Shown one piece after another: positions 1 through 7,256 of a stretch of 11,526 nt of DNA. Numbering within the stretch: the stretch's first letter is position 1; every line of letters starts with the position of its first letter. The notes under the pieces are model-generated. The model was not told where the DNA came from and made no database searches. It was given only the letters and a program-made list of their open reading frames with translations. A program made the translations under genes and the position numbers. The stretch lies in contig SFER01000051.1 in NCBI GenBank assembly GCA_004557195.1, positions 1-11,526 of the forward strand, read 5' to 3'. The DNA comes from Bacteroidales bacterium. GTDB lineage: Bacteria > Bacteroidota > Bacteroidia > Bacteroidales > Muribaculaceae.

Positions 1-2207
1 TAGTGCCCGCTGAGAAACAAGAAGAGGTGCACAAAATCACCGACCAACTGCTCACAGAGCTCGGAGATATATTCCAAGGGATATCGCTGATAAAAGACCT
101 GTCGCAACGCACCCTCGACATAGTGGTGAGTTACGGCGAACGCCTGTCGTCGGTGATAATAAGCCGCATAATTACCGGGGCAAGGCACTTCGACTCGCGG
201 AACTTCATCAAGACACAAACAAAATTCGGGAAGCACACGCTCCAAGGCGAGGCTACCGAAAAACTTATACACCAGACATTCGACTCATACACCGGGAAAT
301 TCACAGTGATACCCGGATTCATATCATCGGACTTGGAGACCGGAGAAATCACCAATTTAGGGCGTGGAGGAAGCGATTACACCGCAGCCATCATTGCAGC
401 CACCCTCAAAGCGTCTATGCTTGAGATTTGGACCGATGTGGATGGCTTCATGACAGCCGACCCGAGAGTGATTTCAAAAGCCTACGTCATCGACCACCTC
501 ACATTCATCGAAGCGATGGAATTGTGCAACTTTGGTGCCAAAGTGGTGTATCCGCCGACAATCTACCCGGTTTATCATGAGAATATACCTATAAAAATAA
601 AGAACACCTTCAACCCGTCGGCACCCGGCACACTCATCAGCGAAGATGTGGGCACTGCAGGAAAGGCGATTAAAGGTATATCGTCGATTAACGACACTTG
701 CCTCATCACGCTCACCGGATTTGGTATGGTGGGAGTTATCGGTATCAACAGCCGCATTTTCAATGCCTTGGCTCGCAACGGCGTGAGTGTGTTCCTCGTG
801 TCGCAGGCATCGTCGGAGCATAACACCTCGTTTGCAGTGAAAAACTGCGATGCCGACACAGCCGTGCAAGTGCTCAAAGAGGAATTCAAAGCAGAACTCG
901 CGACAGGCGAAATTAGCGGAATAGAGCCTGAACGCGACCTTGCAACCGTTGCAATCGTGGGCGAAAACATGAAGCACACACCCGGTATTGCAGGAAAACT
1001 GTTCAACACCCTGGGACGCAACGGCATCAATGTGATAGCGTGTGCACAAGGCGCAAGCGAAACCAACATCTCGTTTGTAATCAAACTCGACAGCCTGCGC
1101 AAAGCGCTCAACGTGATTCACGACTCATTCTTCTTGTCGCAGACACAAGTGCTCAACCTGTTTATCGCCGGTGTGGGACATGTGGGCGGCAACCTACTCA
1201 AGCAAATCAAGAGTCAGCAAGGGAAACTGCTCGAGGAGAAATCGCTGGAATTGAAATTAGTGGGCGTTTCATCGTCGAAAAAATGCATCTTCGATGCCGA
1301 AGGAATCGACCTTGAGCAATATGAAGAACTGCTCAAGCAATCCGAAATCGAAGCATCGCCCGAAGTGATAAAAGACAAGCTCATTGAGATGAACCTGTTC
1401 AACTCGGTGTTTGTCGATTGCACCGCAAGCGCCGATGTGGCATCGATATATGGAGAATTGCTCAACCACAATATCAATGTGGTGGCAGCCAACAAGATAG
1501 CGGCATCGTCGGCTTACGAGAATTACCACCGACTCAAAGAAATCTCGCGCCGTCGCGGTGCAAAATTCCTGTTTGAGACCAATGTGGGAGCAGGATTGCC
1601 TATCATCAACACAATCAACAGCCTCATAAACTCGGGCGATAAGATTCTGAAAATCGAGGCAGTGCTCAGCGGCACGCTCAACTACATATTCAACACATTG
1701 AGCAGCGAAGTGCCGATGAGCAAAGCGATAAAAATGGCTATGGAGGCAGGCTACAGCGAACCCGACCCGCGCATCGACTTGTGCGGAAAGGATGTGATGC
1801 GCAAGATAGTGATTCTCGCACGCGAAAGCGGCTACCAAGTGGAGCAAAGCGAAGTGGAGAAACACCTGTTTATTCCCGATGAGTATTTCGAGGGAACAAA
1901 AGAGGAGTTTCTTGAGAAAGTGGCAGAACTCGATGCCGACTTTGAGGCAAAACGCGCCGAAGCAGCGGCAAATGGAGAGCACTTTAGATTTGTCGCCACA
2001 CTCGACAACGGTAAAGTGTCGGTGGGGCTGCAGAAAGTGGATTCTCACCACGCATTCTATTCGCTCGAAGGGAGCAACAATGTGATATTACTCACCACTG
2101 CCCGATACAAAGAGTATCCGATGGAAATCAAAGGATACGGCGCAGGGTCGGAGGTAACTGCCGCAGGAGTGTTTGCCGACATTATAAGTATAGCAAATAT
2201 CAGGTAA
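1..2207 (+). CDS. thrA: Bifunctional aspartokinase / homoserine dehydrogenase, 5'-truncated by window edge
   Basis: Cytoplasmic enzyme catalysing the first and third steps of the aspartate-to-threonine branch: phosphorylation of aspartate and NAD(P)H reduction of aspartate semialdehyde to homoserine. The reading frame is open at base 1; 734 codons are visible from base 3. Full-length family members are somewhat over 800 aa, so roughly the first 80 residues, including the N-terminal kinase lysine motif, lie outside the window and the GTG at base 3 is not the real start. Visible residues about 1-215 are the rest of the kinase domain (NLGRGGSDYTA near 118-128, WTDVDGFMTADPR near 143-155). Residues 230-370 hold two ACT-type regulatory units, known in this family for threonine feedback. 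The dehydrogenase starts with GVGHVG (390-395), and has AANK (K498) and EPDPRIDLCGKDV with D597 and K601 matching catalytic positions of the family. The stop is 4 bases before the next ATG, indicating an operon. Confidence 0.96.
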   Translation, partial: VPAEKQEEVHKITDQLLTELGDIFQGISLIKDLSQRTLDIVVSYGERLSSVIISRIITGARHFDSRNFIKTQTKFGKHTLQGEATEKLIHQTFDSYTGKFTVIPGFISSDLETGEITNLGRGGSDYTAAIIAATLKASMLEIWTDVDGFMTADPRVISKAYVIDHLTFIEAMELCNFGAKVVYPPTIYPVYHENIPIKIKNTFNPSAPGTLISEDVGTAGKAIKGISSINDTCLITLTGFGMVGVIGINSRIFNALARNGVSVFLVSQASSEHNTSFAVKNCDADTAVQVLKEEFKAELATGEISGIEPERDLATVAIVGENMKHTPGIAGKLFNTLGRNGINVIACAQGASETNISFVIKLDSLRKALNVIHDSFFLSQTQVLNLFIAGVGHVGGNLLKQIKSQQGKLLEEKSLELKLVGVSSSKKCIFDAEGIDLEQYEELLKQSEIEASPEVIKDKLIEMNLFNSVFVDCTASADVASIYGELLNHNINVVAANKIAASSAYENYHRLKEISRRRGAKFLFETNVGAGLPIINTINSLINSGDKILKIEAVLSGTLNYIFNTLSSEVPMSKAIKMAMEAGYSEPDPRIDLCGKDVMRKIVILARESGYQVEQSEVEKHLFIPDEYFEGTKEEFLEKVAELDADFEAKRAEAAANGEHFRFVATLDNGKVSVGLQKVDSHHAFYSLEGSNNVILLTTARYKEYPMEIKGYGAGSEVTAAGVFADIISIANIR

Positions 2208-2211
2208 AGCG

Positions 2212-3423
2212 ATGAAACACCTTATTATATTAGGAGATGGGATGGCAGACGAGCCGATAGAGGCACTTGGCGGAAAAACACCGCTCATGACTGCCCACAC
2301 CCCCACCCTCGACAAGATGGCTACAACATCGCGGCTCGGAACTCTTGTAACTACACCGCAAGGCTACGAGCCGGGGAGCGAAATAGCACACCTGTCGCTA
2401 TTGGGATATGATGTGCCATCGGTATTTGAGGGGCGAGGCTCTCTCGAAGCCGCAAGCATGGGTGTTGAAATCGAGCCGCACGAAATGGCGATGCGATGCA
2501 ACATCATCTGCATCGAAGACGGCAAAATCAAGAACCACTCGGCAGGGAATATAAGCACCCAAGAGGCGGCTGTGCTTATAGATTACCTGAATGAGCATCT
2601 GGGGAGCGATACAGTGAAGTTTTTCACCGGCATATCCTATCGCCATTTGCTCAAGATAAAGGGAGGTAACAAAAATATTGAATGTACACCGCCACACGAT
2701 GTGCCCGGCACACCGTTTCGCGAGTGCCTTGTGAGAGCGAAATGCCCCGAGGCAGAGGAGACCGCAGCGCAAATCAACCAACTCATATTGCGCTCTCAAG
2801 AACTGCTTGCCAACCATCCTGTGAATCTGGCAAGGATAGCACGCGGCGAAGACCCGGCAAACAGCATTTGGCCCTGGTCGCCGGGCTACAAGCCTTCGAT
2901 GGACACATTGGCAGAGAAATACGGCATAAAACAAGGTGTTGTGATATCGGCTGTCGATTTAATCAAGGGGATAGGCGTATATGCCGGGCTGAAACCTATC
3001 GACGTGGAAGGAGCAACAGGATTGTGGAACACCAATTATGAAGGAAAAGCCGATGCCGCTATCAAAGCACTGAGAGATGGTGCCGACTTTGTCTTCCTGC
3101 ACATCGAAGCAAGCGACGAAGCAGGACACGAGGGGGACAGCGCACTCAAAGTGAAGACAGTGGAATCGCTCGACTCGAGGGTGTGCAAGCGGATAATCGA
3201 AGCACTCCCCGCGATAGGCGAACCGGTGTCGATTGCCGTGCTCCCCGACCACCCCACCCCATGCGCCAAGCGCACACATTCAGCCACTCCGGTGCCGGTA
3301 ATGATTCTCACACCGGGAGTTGAAGGCGATGGAATAGAACGATACAACGAAGAGACAGCACTGCGAGGCTCGCTCGGGAAAATGGATAAAGACCAATTTA
3401 TAAGAACATTTTTAAGCAAATAA
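2212..3423 (+). CDS. apgM: Archaeal-type cofactor-independent phosphoglycerate mutase family protein; probable homoserine kinase of the threonine operon
   Basis: 403-aa member of the alkaline phosphatase superfamily, archaeal-type cofactor-independent phosphoglycerate mutase branch. Metal and active-site motifs are visible: LGDGMAD at residues 7-13, PGSE at 54-57 with the presumed phospho-acceptor Ser56, HIEASDEAGHEGD at 297-309 with H306, and LPDHPTP at 344-350 with D346/H347 and a later H356. The family is usually about 400 aa, so it is full length. It sits 4 bases after thrA and 6 bases before thrC, exactly where thrB is in classical operons, and no GHMP kinase is seen. A subfamily found next to threonine genes has been proposed to be a non-orthologous homoserine kinase (TIGRFAM model for a 'proposed homoserine kinase'). 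Family and motifs are seen directly; the homoserine kinase role is inference from context plus that annotation. Mutase activity on 3-phosphoglycerate remains the alternative. Confidence 0.9.
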   Translation: MKHLIILGDGMADEPIEALGGKTPLMTAHTPTLDKMATTSRLGTLVTTPQGYEPGSEIAHLSLLGYDVPSVFEGRGSLEAASMGVEIEPHEMAMRCNIICIEDGKIKNHSAGNISTQEAAVLIDYLNEHLGSDTVKFFTGISYRHLLKIKGGNKNIECTPPHDVPGTPFRECLVRAKCPEAEETAAQINQLILRSQELLANHPVNLARIARGEDPANSIWPWSPGYKPSMDTLAEKYGIKQGVVISAVDLIKGIGVYAGLKPIDVEGATGLWNTNYEGKADAAIKALRDGADFVFLHIEASDEAGHEGDSALKVKTVESLDSRVCKRIIEALPAIGEPVSIAVLPDHPTPCAKRTHSATPVPVMILTPGVEGDGIERYNEETALRGSLGKMDKDQFIRTFLSK

Positions 3424-3429
3424 CCCAAT

Positions 3430-4740
3430 ATGATTTACTATAGTACAAATAATCCAAATCTTGAAGTATCGCTCCAAGAGGCTGTGGTCAAAGGACTTGC
3501 AGCCGACCGCGGACTTTTCATGCCGGAACGGATACCCTCGTTGCCAAAGGCGTTTTTCAACAACATCGGCAACATGTCGCTTCAAGAAATCTCATTTATA
3601 GTTGCCAACACACTGTTTGGCAAAGATGTTGAATCGGAAGTGTTGAAAGACATCGTGTATGACACACTGAATTTCGATATTCCGCTCAAGCACGTAACAG
3701 GCAACATGTATAGCCTCGAGCTGTTCCACGGACCGACACTCGCCTTCAAAGATGTGGGTGCACGCTTCATGGCACGCCTGCTCGGCTATTTCAACTCGAA
3801 GAGCAACGACAAATCGATGGTGAATGTGCTGGTTGCCACTTCGGGAGACACCGGCAGCGCAGTAGCAAACGGCTTCCTCGGAGTGCCCGGAGTGAGAGTG
3901 TTTGTACTGTACCCGCAAGGAAAAGTGAGCCGCATCCAGGAATCACAATTCACCACACTCGGAAAGAACATCACCGCAATAGAGGTGAACGGCACATTTG
4001 ACGACTGCCAGGCACTCGTGAAGAACGCCTTTATGGACAAAGAACTCAACCAAAGGATGAAACTCACAAGCGCCAACAGTATCAACGTGGCTCGATTCTT
4101 GCCGCAAATGTTCTACTATTTCTATGCCTATGCGCAAATCGCCAAGCGAGGACAGAAACTCGACAACATCGTTGTTGCAGTGCCAAGCGGCAATTTCGGC
4201 AACATCTGCTCGGCTCTTATCGGCAAGGCAATGGGATTGCCCATCAAGCGGTTTATCGCAGCCAACAATAGCAACGATGTGTTCTACCAATATCTGCAAA
4301 CCGGCAAATACGAGCCGCGCAAGTCGATACAGACAATTGCCAACGCCATGGATGTGGGCGACCCGAGCAACTTCGCGCGTGTTCTCGACCTCTACCACCA
4401 CAGCCACGCCGCAATATGCAAAGACATCTCGGGATGCACCTACACCGACGAGCAAATTGCCGAAACGATGAAGGAAACCTACGACAACCAGGGCTATCTG
4501 CTCGACCCTCATGGCGCTGTTGCTTACCGCGCACTGCTTGAGGGGCTTGACGACGATGAAACAGGTATTTTCCTCGAAACAGCCCATCCTGCAAAATTCA
4601 AAGGCACCGTTGAACAGATTCTTGGCACAGACATTCAAGTTCCGGAAAAACTGCTTGCGTTTATGCGCGGCACCAAAAAGAGTGTGCGCATTGGTGCAAA
4701 CTACACAAGTTTCAAGCAAGTGCTCATCGACAGCCTATAG
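3430..4740 (+). CDS. thrC: Threonine synthase
   Basis: 436-aa PLP-dependent enzyme converting O-phosphohomoserine to threonine, the last step of the pathway, in the cytoplasm. The N-terminal YYSTNNPN and LFMPERIPSLP segments are typical of the longer, fungal/enterobacterial-like threonine synthase class. ELFHGPTLAFKDVGARF (residues 97-113) holds the PLP Schiff-base lysine K107; TSGDTGSAV (137-145) and the phosphate-binding PSGNFGN (252-258) follow, and ETAHPAKF (383-390) is the conserved C-terminal segment. Its start lies 6 bases after the stop of the mutase-family gene, so it is almost certainly co-transcribed with the two genes upstream. Its substrate, phosphohomoserine, must be made by a kinase, which is the main argument for the role of the preceding gene. 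The gene is intact, with no missing key residue. Confidence 0.97.
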   Translation: MIYYSTNNPNLEVSLQEAVVKGLAADRGLFMPERIPSLPKAFFNNIGNMSLQEISFIVANTLFGKDVESEVLKDIVYDTLNFDIPLKHVTGNMYSLELFHGPTLAFKDVGARFMARLLGYFNSKSNDKSMVNVLVATSGDTGSAVANGFLGVPGVRVFVLYPQGKVSRIQESQFTTLGKNITAIEVNGTFDDCQALVKNAFMDKELNQRMKLTSANSINVARFLPQMFYYFYAYAQIAKRGQKLDNIVVAVPSGNFGNICSALIGKAMGLPIKRFIAANNSNDVFYQYLQTGKYEPRKSIQTIANAMDVGDPSNFARVLDLYHHSHAAICKDISGCTYTDEQIAETMKETYDNQGYLLDPHGAVAYRALLEGLDDDETGIFLETAHPAKFKGTVEQILGTDIQVPEKLLAFMRGTKKSVRIGANYTSFKQVLIDSL

Positions 4741-4855
4741 GATGGAGACAAGGCAATAAGCCCACATAGATTAAATAATTTACGAGAGTGGATATGCAAA
4801 ACACCCTTCAAATATCATAACGAGGATATGTTCTGATACCCCCCACTCCACTCAT

Positions 4856-4890
4856 AAACGACCGTTTCTCAGGAGAGAAGCGGTCGTTTT
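4856..4890 (+). terminator. Rho-independent terminator of the threonine operon
   Basis: A continuous hairpin: AAACGACCG (4856-4864) pairs perfectly with CGGTCGTTT (4881-4889); one T-G wobble (4865/4880) is followed by TTCTC/GAGAA, giving 15 stacked pairs around a 4-base AGGA loop (4871-4874). A TTTT run ends at 4890. It lies 115 bases after the thrC stop and about 40 bases before the purT promoter, so it separates the two transcription units. The T run is short, but the stem is long and nearly perfect. Confidence 0.85.
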
Positions 4891-4929
4891 CGCACACCAA
4901 TTAAGATAATTGCAGTGGACACCATTTGT

Positions 4930-4961
4930 GTTGCATATCTTGCCAAAAAGCAGTAATTTTG
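4930..4961 (+). promoter_or_regulatory. Bacteroidota-type promoter for purT
   Basis: TAATTTTG at 4954-4961 is an exact match to the Bacteroidota -7 consensus TAnnTTTG. GTTG at 4930-4933, 20 bases upstream, is a three-of-four match to the -33 TTTG element at normal spacing. Transcription would begin about 10-15 bases before the ATG at 4978, giving a very short, A/T-rich leader with no Shine-Dalgarno sequence. There is no room for a purine riboswitch between promoter and start codon. The motif match is seen directly; activity is inferred. Confidence 0.6.
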
Positions 4962-4977
4962 CAAAAAATTTCGATTT

Positions 4978-6171
4978 ATGACAAAGATTGGTTCTGTATA
5001 TACCTCCAAGGCTTGTCGAGCTATGTTGCTCGGCAGCGGAGAACTTGGCAAGGAAGTTGCCATAGAGTTGATGAGAATGGGTGTAGAAGTGATAGCCTGC
5101 GACAAATATGCCAATGCGCCGGCTATGCAAGTAGCCCACCGAAGCCGAGTGCTTAATATGCTCGATGGCAAGGCACTTCGCCAAGCGATAGCGGAAGAAA
5201 AGCCTGCACATATAATCCCTGAGGTTGAGGCAATCGCCACATCCACTCTTGTAGAGATGGAAAAAGAGGGGTATAATGTAACCCCCACAGCCCATGCGAC
5301 ATTCCTTACAATGAACCGCGAGGGAATACGCCGTCTTGCAGCAGAAGAACTCGGAGTGAAGACATCGCCCTACCGCTTTGCCGACACTTACGAGGAATTC
5401 AAAGCGGCTGTCGAAGCCATCGGCATTCCGTGTGTGGTGAAACCGATTATGAGTTCGTCGGGACACGGACAGAGTGTAATTAAAAGCGAAAACGACATCG
5501 ACCGCGCCTGGCATATCGCCCAAGAAGGGGGTCGCGCCGGAGCGGGTCGCGTGATTGTTGAAGGATTCGTGAATTTCGACTACGAAATAACCCAACTGAC
5601 AGTGAGAGCGATAGACGGTACACGATTCTGCGAGCCAATCGGACACATCCAAATCGAGGGCGACTATCGTTACAGTTGGCAGCCACAGGCGATGAGTGCC
5701 GAAGCCAAAGCAAAAGCCCAAGAGATTGCAAAAAAGGTAACCGATGCACTGGGCGGATATGGAATCTTCGGTGTGGAATTGTTTGTAAAGGGGGATGAAG
5801 TGATATTCAGCGAGGTGTCTCCTCGCCCACACGACACCGGCATGGTTACGATGATTTCGCAAGAACTAAGCGAATTTGCGCTCCACGCACGCGCGCTTCT
5901 GGGACTTCCTGTGCCCGAAGTGAGGTTTCTCAAGCCATCGGCAAGCCGTGCAATCGTTGTGGAAGGCGACAGCAACGTGCTTTCGTGGGAAAATCTCGAG
6001 AGCGTACTTGCCGAGCCGGGTGTGCAGTTGCGCATTTTCGGTAAGCCCGAAGTGAACGGACACCGACGCATGGGAGTAATCCTCGCAACAGCCGACACTG
6101 TGGAAGAGGCTCGTGCAAAAGCCGAAAGAGCCTACAACCAACTCACCGTCAAGGTTCTCGACCGCGAATAA
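4978..6171 (+). CDS. purT: Formate-dependent phosphoribosylglycinamide formyltransferase (GAR transformylase 2)
   Basis: 397-aa ATP-grasp enzyme that uses formate and ATP to formylate glycinamide ribonucleotide, the third step of de novo purine synthesis, independent of tetrahydrofolate. The N-terminal pre-ATP-grasp fold has MLLGSGELGKEVAIE (residues 16-30). The ATP-grasp core has VVKPIMSSSGHGQS (153-166) with nucleotide-binding K155 and the flexible loop, IVEGFVNFDYEIT (193-205), GIFGVELFV (262-270) and EVSPRPHDTG (279-288) carrying Mg-binding glutamates and phosphate-binding residues. Length matches E. coli PurT (392 aa). The loop position that is lysine in E. coli (SSSGKGQ) is histidine here (H163). 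The ATG at 4978 is the first in frame after the promoter and the conserved fold begins within 16 residues. It is the first gene of a probable four-gene unit; the next ATG is 8 bases beyond its stop. Confidence 0.97.
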   Translation: MTKIGSVYTSKACRAMLLGSGELGKEVAIELMRMGVEVIACDKYANAPAMQVAHRSRVLNMLDGKALRQAIAEEKPAHIIPEVEAIATSTLVEMEKEGYNVTPTAHATFLTMNREGIRRLAAEELGVKTSPYRFADTYEEFKAAVEAIGIPCVVKPIMSSSGHGQSVIKSENDIDRAWHIAQEGGRAGAGRVIVEGFVNFDYEITQLTVRAIDGTRFCEPIGHIQIEGDYRYSWQPQAMSAEAKAKAQEIAKKVTDALGGYGIFGVELFVKGDEVIFSEVSPRPHDTGMVTMISQELSEFALHARALLGLPVPEVRFLKPSASRAIVVEGDSNVLSWENLESVLAEPGVQLRIFGKPEVNGHRRMGVILATADTVEEARAKAERAYNQLTVKVLDRE

Positions 6172-6179
6172 AACGCACA

Positions 6180-6806
6180 ATGGAAGAGACATTCCTGATA
6201 ATAACGGAAATCATAGGCACAATCGCATTTGCGATAAGCGGAATACGCCTTGCCGCCGCCAAGAGTTTCGACTGGTTTGGCGCCTACACTGTGGGGCTCG
6301 TAACTGCAATAGGTGGCGGAACAGTGCGCGACTTGCTGCTCGGAGCCACCCCGTTCTGGATGGTCAACGGGTGGTATCTGGGTGTAACCGGATTGGCATT
6401 GGTGATTGTGATTCTGCTCAAACGCTATCTTGTGAAGCTCAACAAGACATTTTTTGTGTTCGATACCATCGGACTTGCGCTGTTTGTGGTAATCGGAATA
6501 CAAAAGACGCTGGAATATGGGTTTCCGATGTGGACAGCGATAGTGATGGGTACTATCACCGGCGCACTGGGTGGAGTGTTGCGCGATATCCTCATCAACG
6601 AGGAGCCGCTTGTGTTTCGGAAGGATGTTTATGCCACCGCCTGCATTGCCGGAGGAATTGTCTATTGGGGGATACTCCTGGGCGGAGGCTCGAGTGTGCT
6701 CCAGCAATCTACCTGTGCAGCTTCCGTGATAATAATACGCCTTTTGGCGGCAAAATACAATTGGTCAATCCCGATTCTCCGAGATTACGCCGACGACAAC
6801 AAATAG
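6180..6806 (+). CDS. UPF0126 / TRIC-like trimeric cation channel family inner-membrane protein
   Basis: 208-aa polytopic membrane protein made of two homologous halves, each a three-helix UPF0126 ('glycine transporter' Pfam) repeat. The duplicated signatures are AIGGGTVRD (residues 43-51) and ALGGVLRD (129-136), each preceded by a hydrophobic helix with the matching pattern FDW/FGAYTVG and FDTIGLALF. About seven transmembrane segments can be counted, in line with bacterial homologues of TRIC channels. Those homologues have been crystallised as trimeric cation channels; the older name suggests glycine transport, and the physiological substrate of any bacterial member is not settled. The gene starts 8 bases after purT and ends 6 bases before the GtrA-like gene, so it is probably co-transcribed with both. 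Nothing in the sequence ties its function to purine synthesis; linkage may just reflect operon packing. Family assignment is secure, function is not. Confidence 0.88.
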   Translation: MEETFLIITEIIGTIAFAISGIRLAAAKSFDWFGAYTVGLVTAIGGGTVRDLLLGATPFWMVNGWYLGVTGLALVIVILLKRYLVKLNKTFFVFDTIGLALFVVIGIQKTLEYGFPMWTAIVMGTITGALGGVLRDILINEEPLVFRKDVYATACIAGGIVYWGILLGGGSSVLQQSTCAASVIIIRLLAAKYNWSIPILRDYADDNK

Positions 6807-6812
6807 TAGAAA

Positions 6813-7256
6813 ATGGGAAAGAAACAAATCAAAACTACAACAGTACAACTCCTCAAATACGGAGTTATCGGAGCAAGCAACACACTCATCACTCTTGTGG
6901 TGTTTTATGTGCTGAACACGCTTCTCGGCGCCGCCTACGGGCTCGCCAACACTATCGGTTATATCCTTGGACTTATCAACAGTTTTGTGTGGAACCGCAA
7001 TTGGGTATTCAAGACAAAAGTGAACATAAAGAAAGAGGCTGCCCTCTTCGCAGTGGGGTTTCTCATCTGTTTCGCTCTCCAGATGACTGTGAGTTGGTAT
7101 CTGCTTGAAGTGGCAGATTTCCGCGAGATAGAGATTCCGTTCCTCCCGATGAAGAAGCCGGGAGAGAATATCGTAATGGTTCTCAGCATGGTTGTATATA
7201 CTGTCTGCAACTATATCTACAATAGATTTGTTACATTTAAAAAGCCCGGTGAATGA
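6813..7256 (+). CDS. GtrA family membrane protein
   Basis: 147-aa protein with four predicted transmembrane helices (roughly residues 12-37, 43-59, 75-98 and 119-138), the size and layout of the GtrA family. The family hallmarks are present: LLKYGVIGASNT at the start of helix 1, NSFVWNRNWVF (56-66) after helix 2, and NYIYNRFVTFK (133-143) at the C-terminus. GtrA proteins are thought to flip polyprenyl-phosphate-linked sugars across the inner membrane, as in phage serotype conversion, or to assist cell-wall glycan decoration. The stop codon overlaps the start of the next gene (ATGA, 7253-7256), implying translational coupling with the 445-aa membrane protein. No polyprenyl-phosphate glycosyltransferase (gtrB type) lies in the window. 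The flippase role is family knowledge; the sugar is unknown. Confidence 0.88.
   Translation: MGKKQIKTTTVQLLKYGVIGASNTLITLVVFYVLNTLLGAAYGLANTIGYILGLINSFVWNRNWVFKTKVNIKKEAALFAVGFLICFALQMTVSWYLLEVADFREIEIPFLPMKKPGENIVMVLSMVVYTVCNYIYNRFVTFKKPGE

Noticed and set aside
474..2051. Long minus-strand open frames inside thrA
   Set aside because: They are reverse-complement shadows of well-conserved kinase and dehydrogenase codons, with unlikely amino-acid composition.
4786..4853. Distant inverted repeat GAGTGGA / TCCACTC and several 5-bp ATATC/GATAT dyads after thrC
   Set aside because: The arms are short and the loops long, with competing pairings; no known RNA element fits. I consider them chance in an A/T-rich 3' region.
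4890..4977. Possible purine or ZTP riboswitch before purT
   Set aside because: The promoter lies so close to the ATG that the transcribed leader would be only about 10-15 bases, too short for any riboswitch.
4852..5862. Long open frame of 336 codons on the - strand across purT
   Set aside because: It is antisense to a complete, motif-rich purT, has a Cys/His-rich composition typical of shadow frames, and shows no family motif.
6113..7108. 331-codon + strand open frame across the UPF0126 and GtrA-like genes
   Set aside because: It overlaps two recognised membrane-protein genes in another frame and is rich in Arg, Cys and His without any motif.
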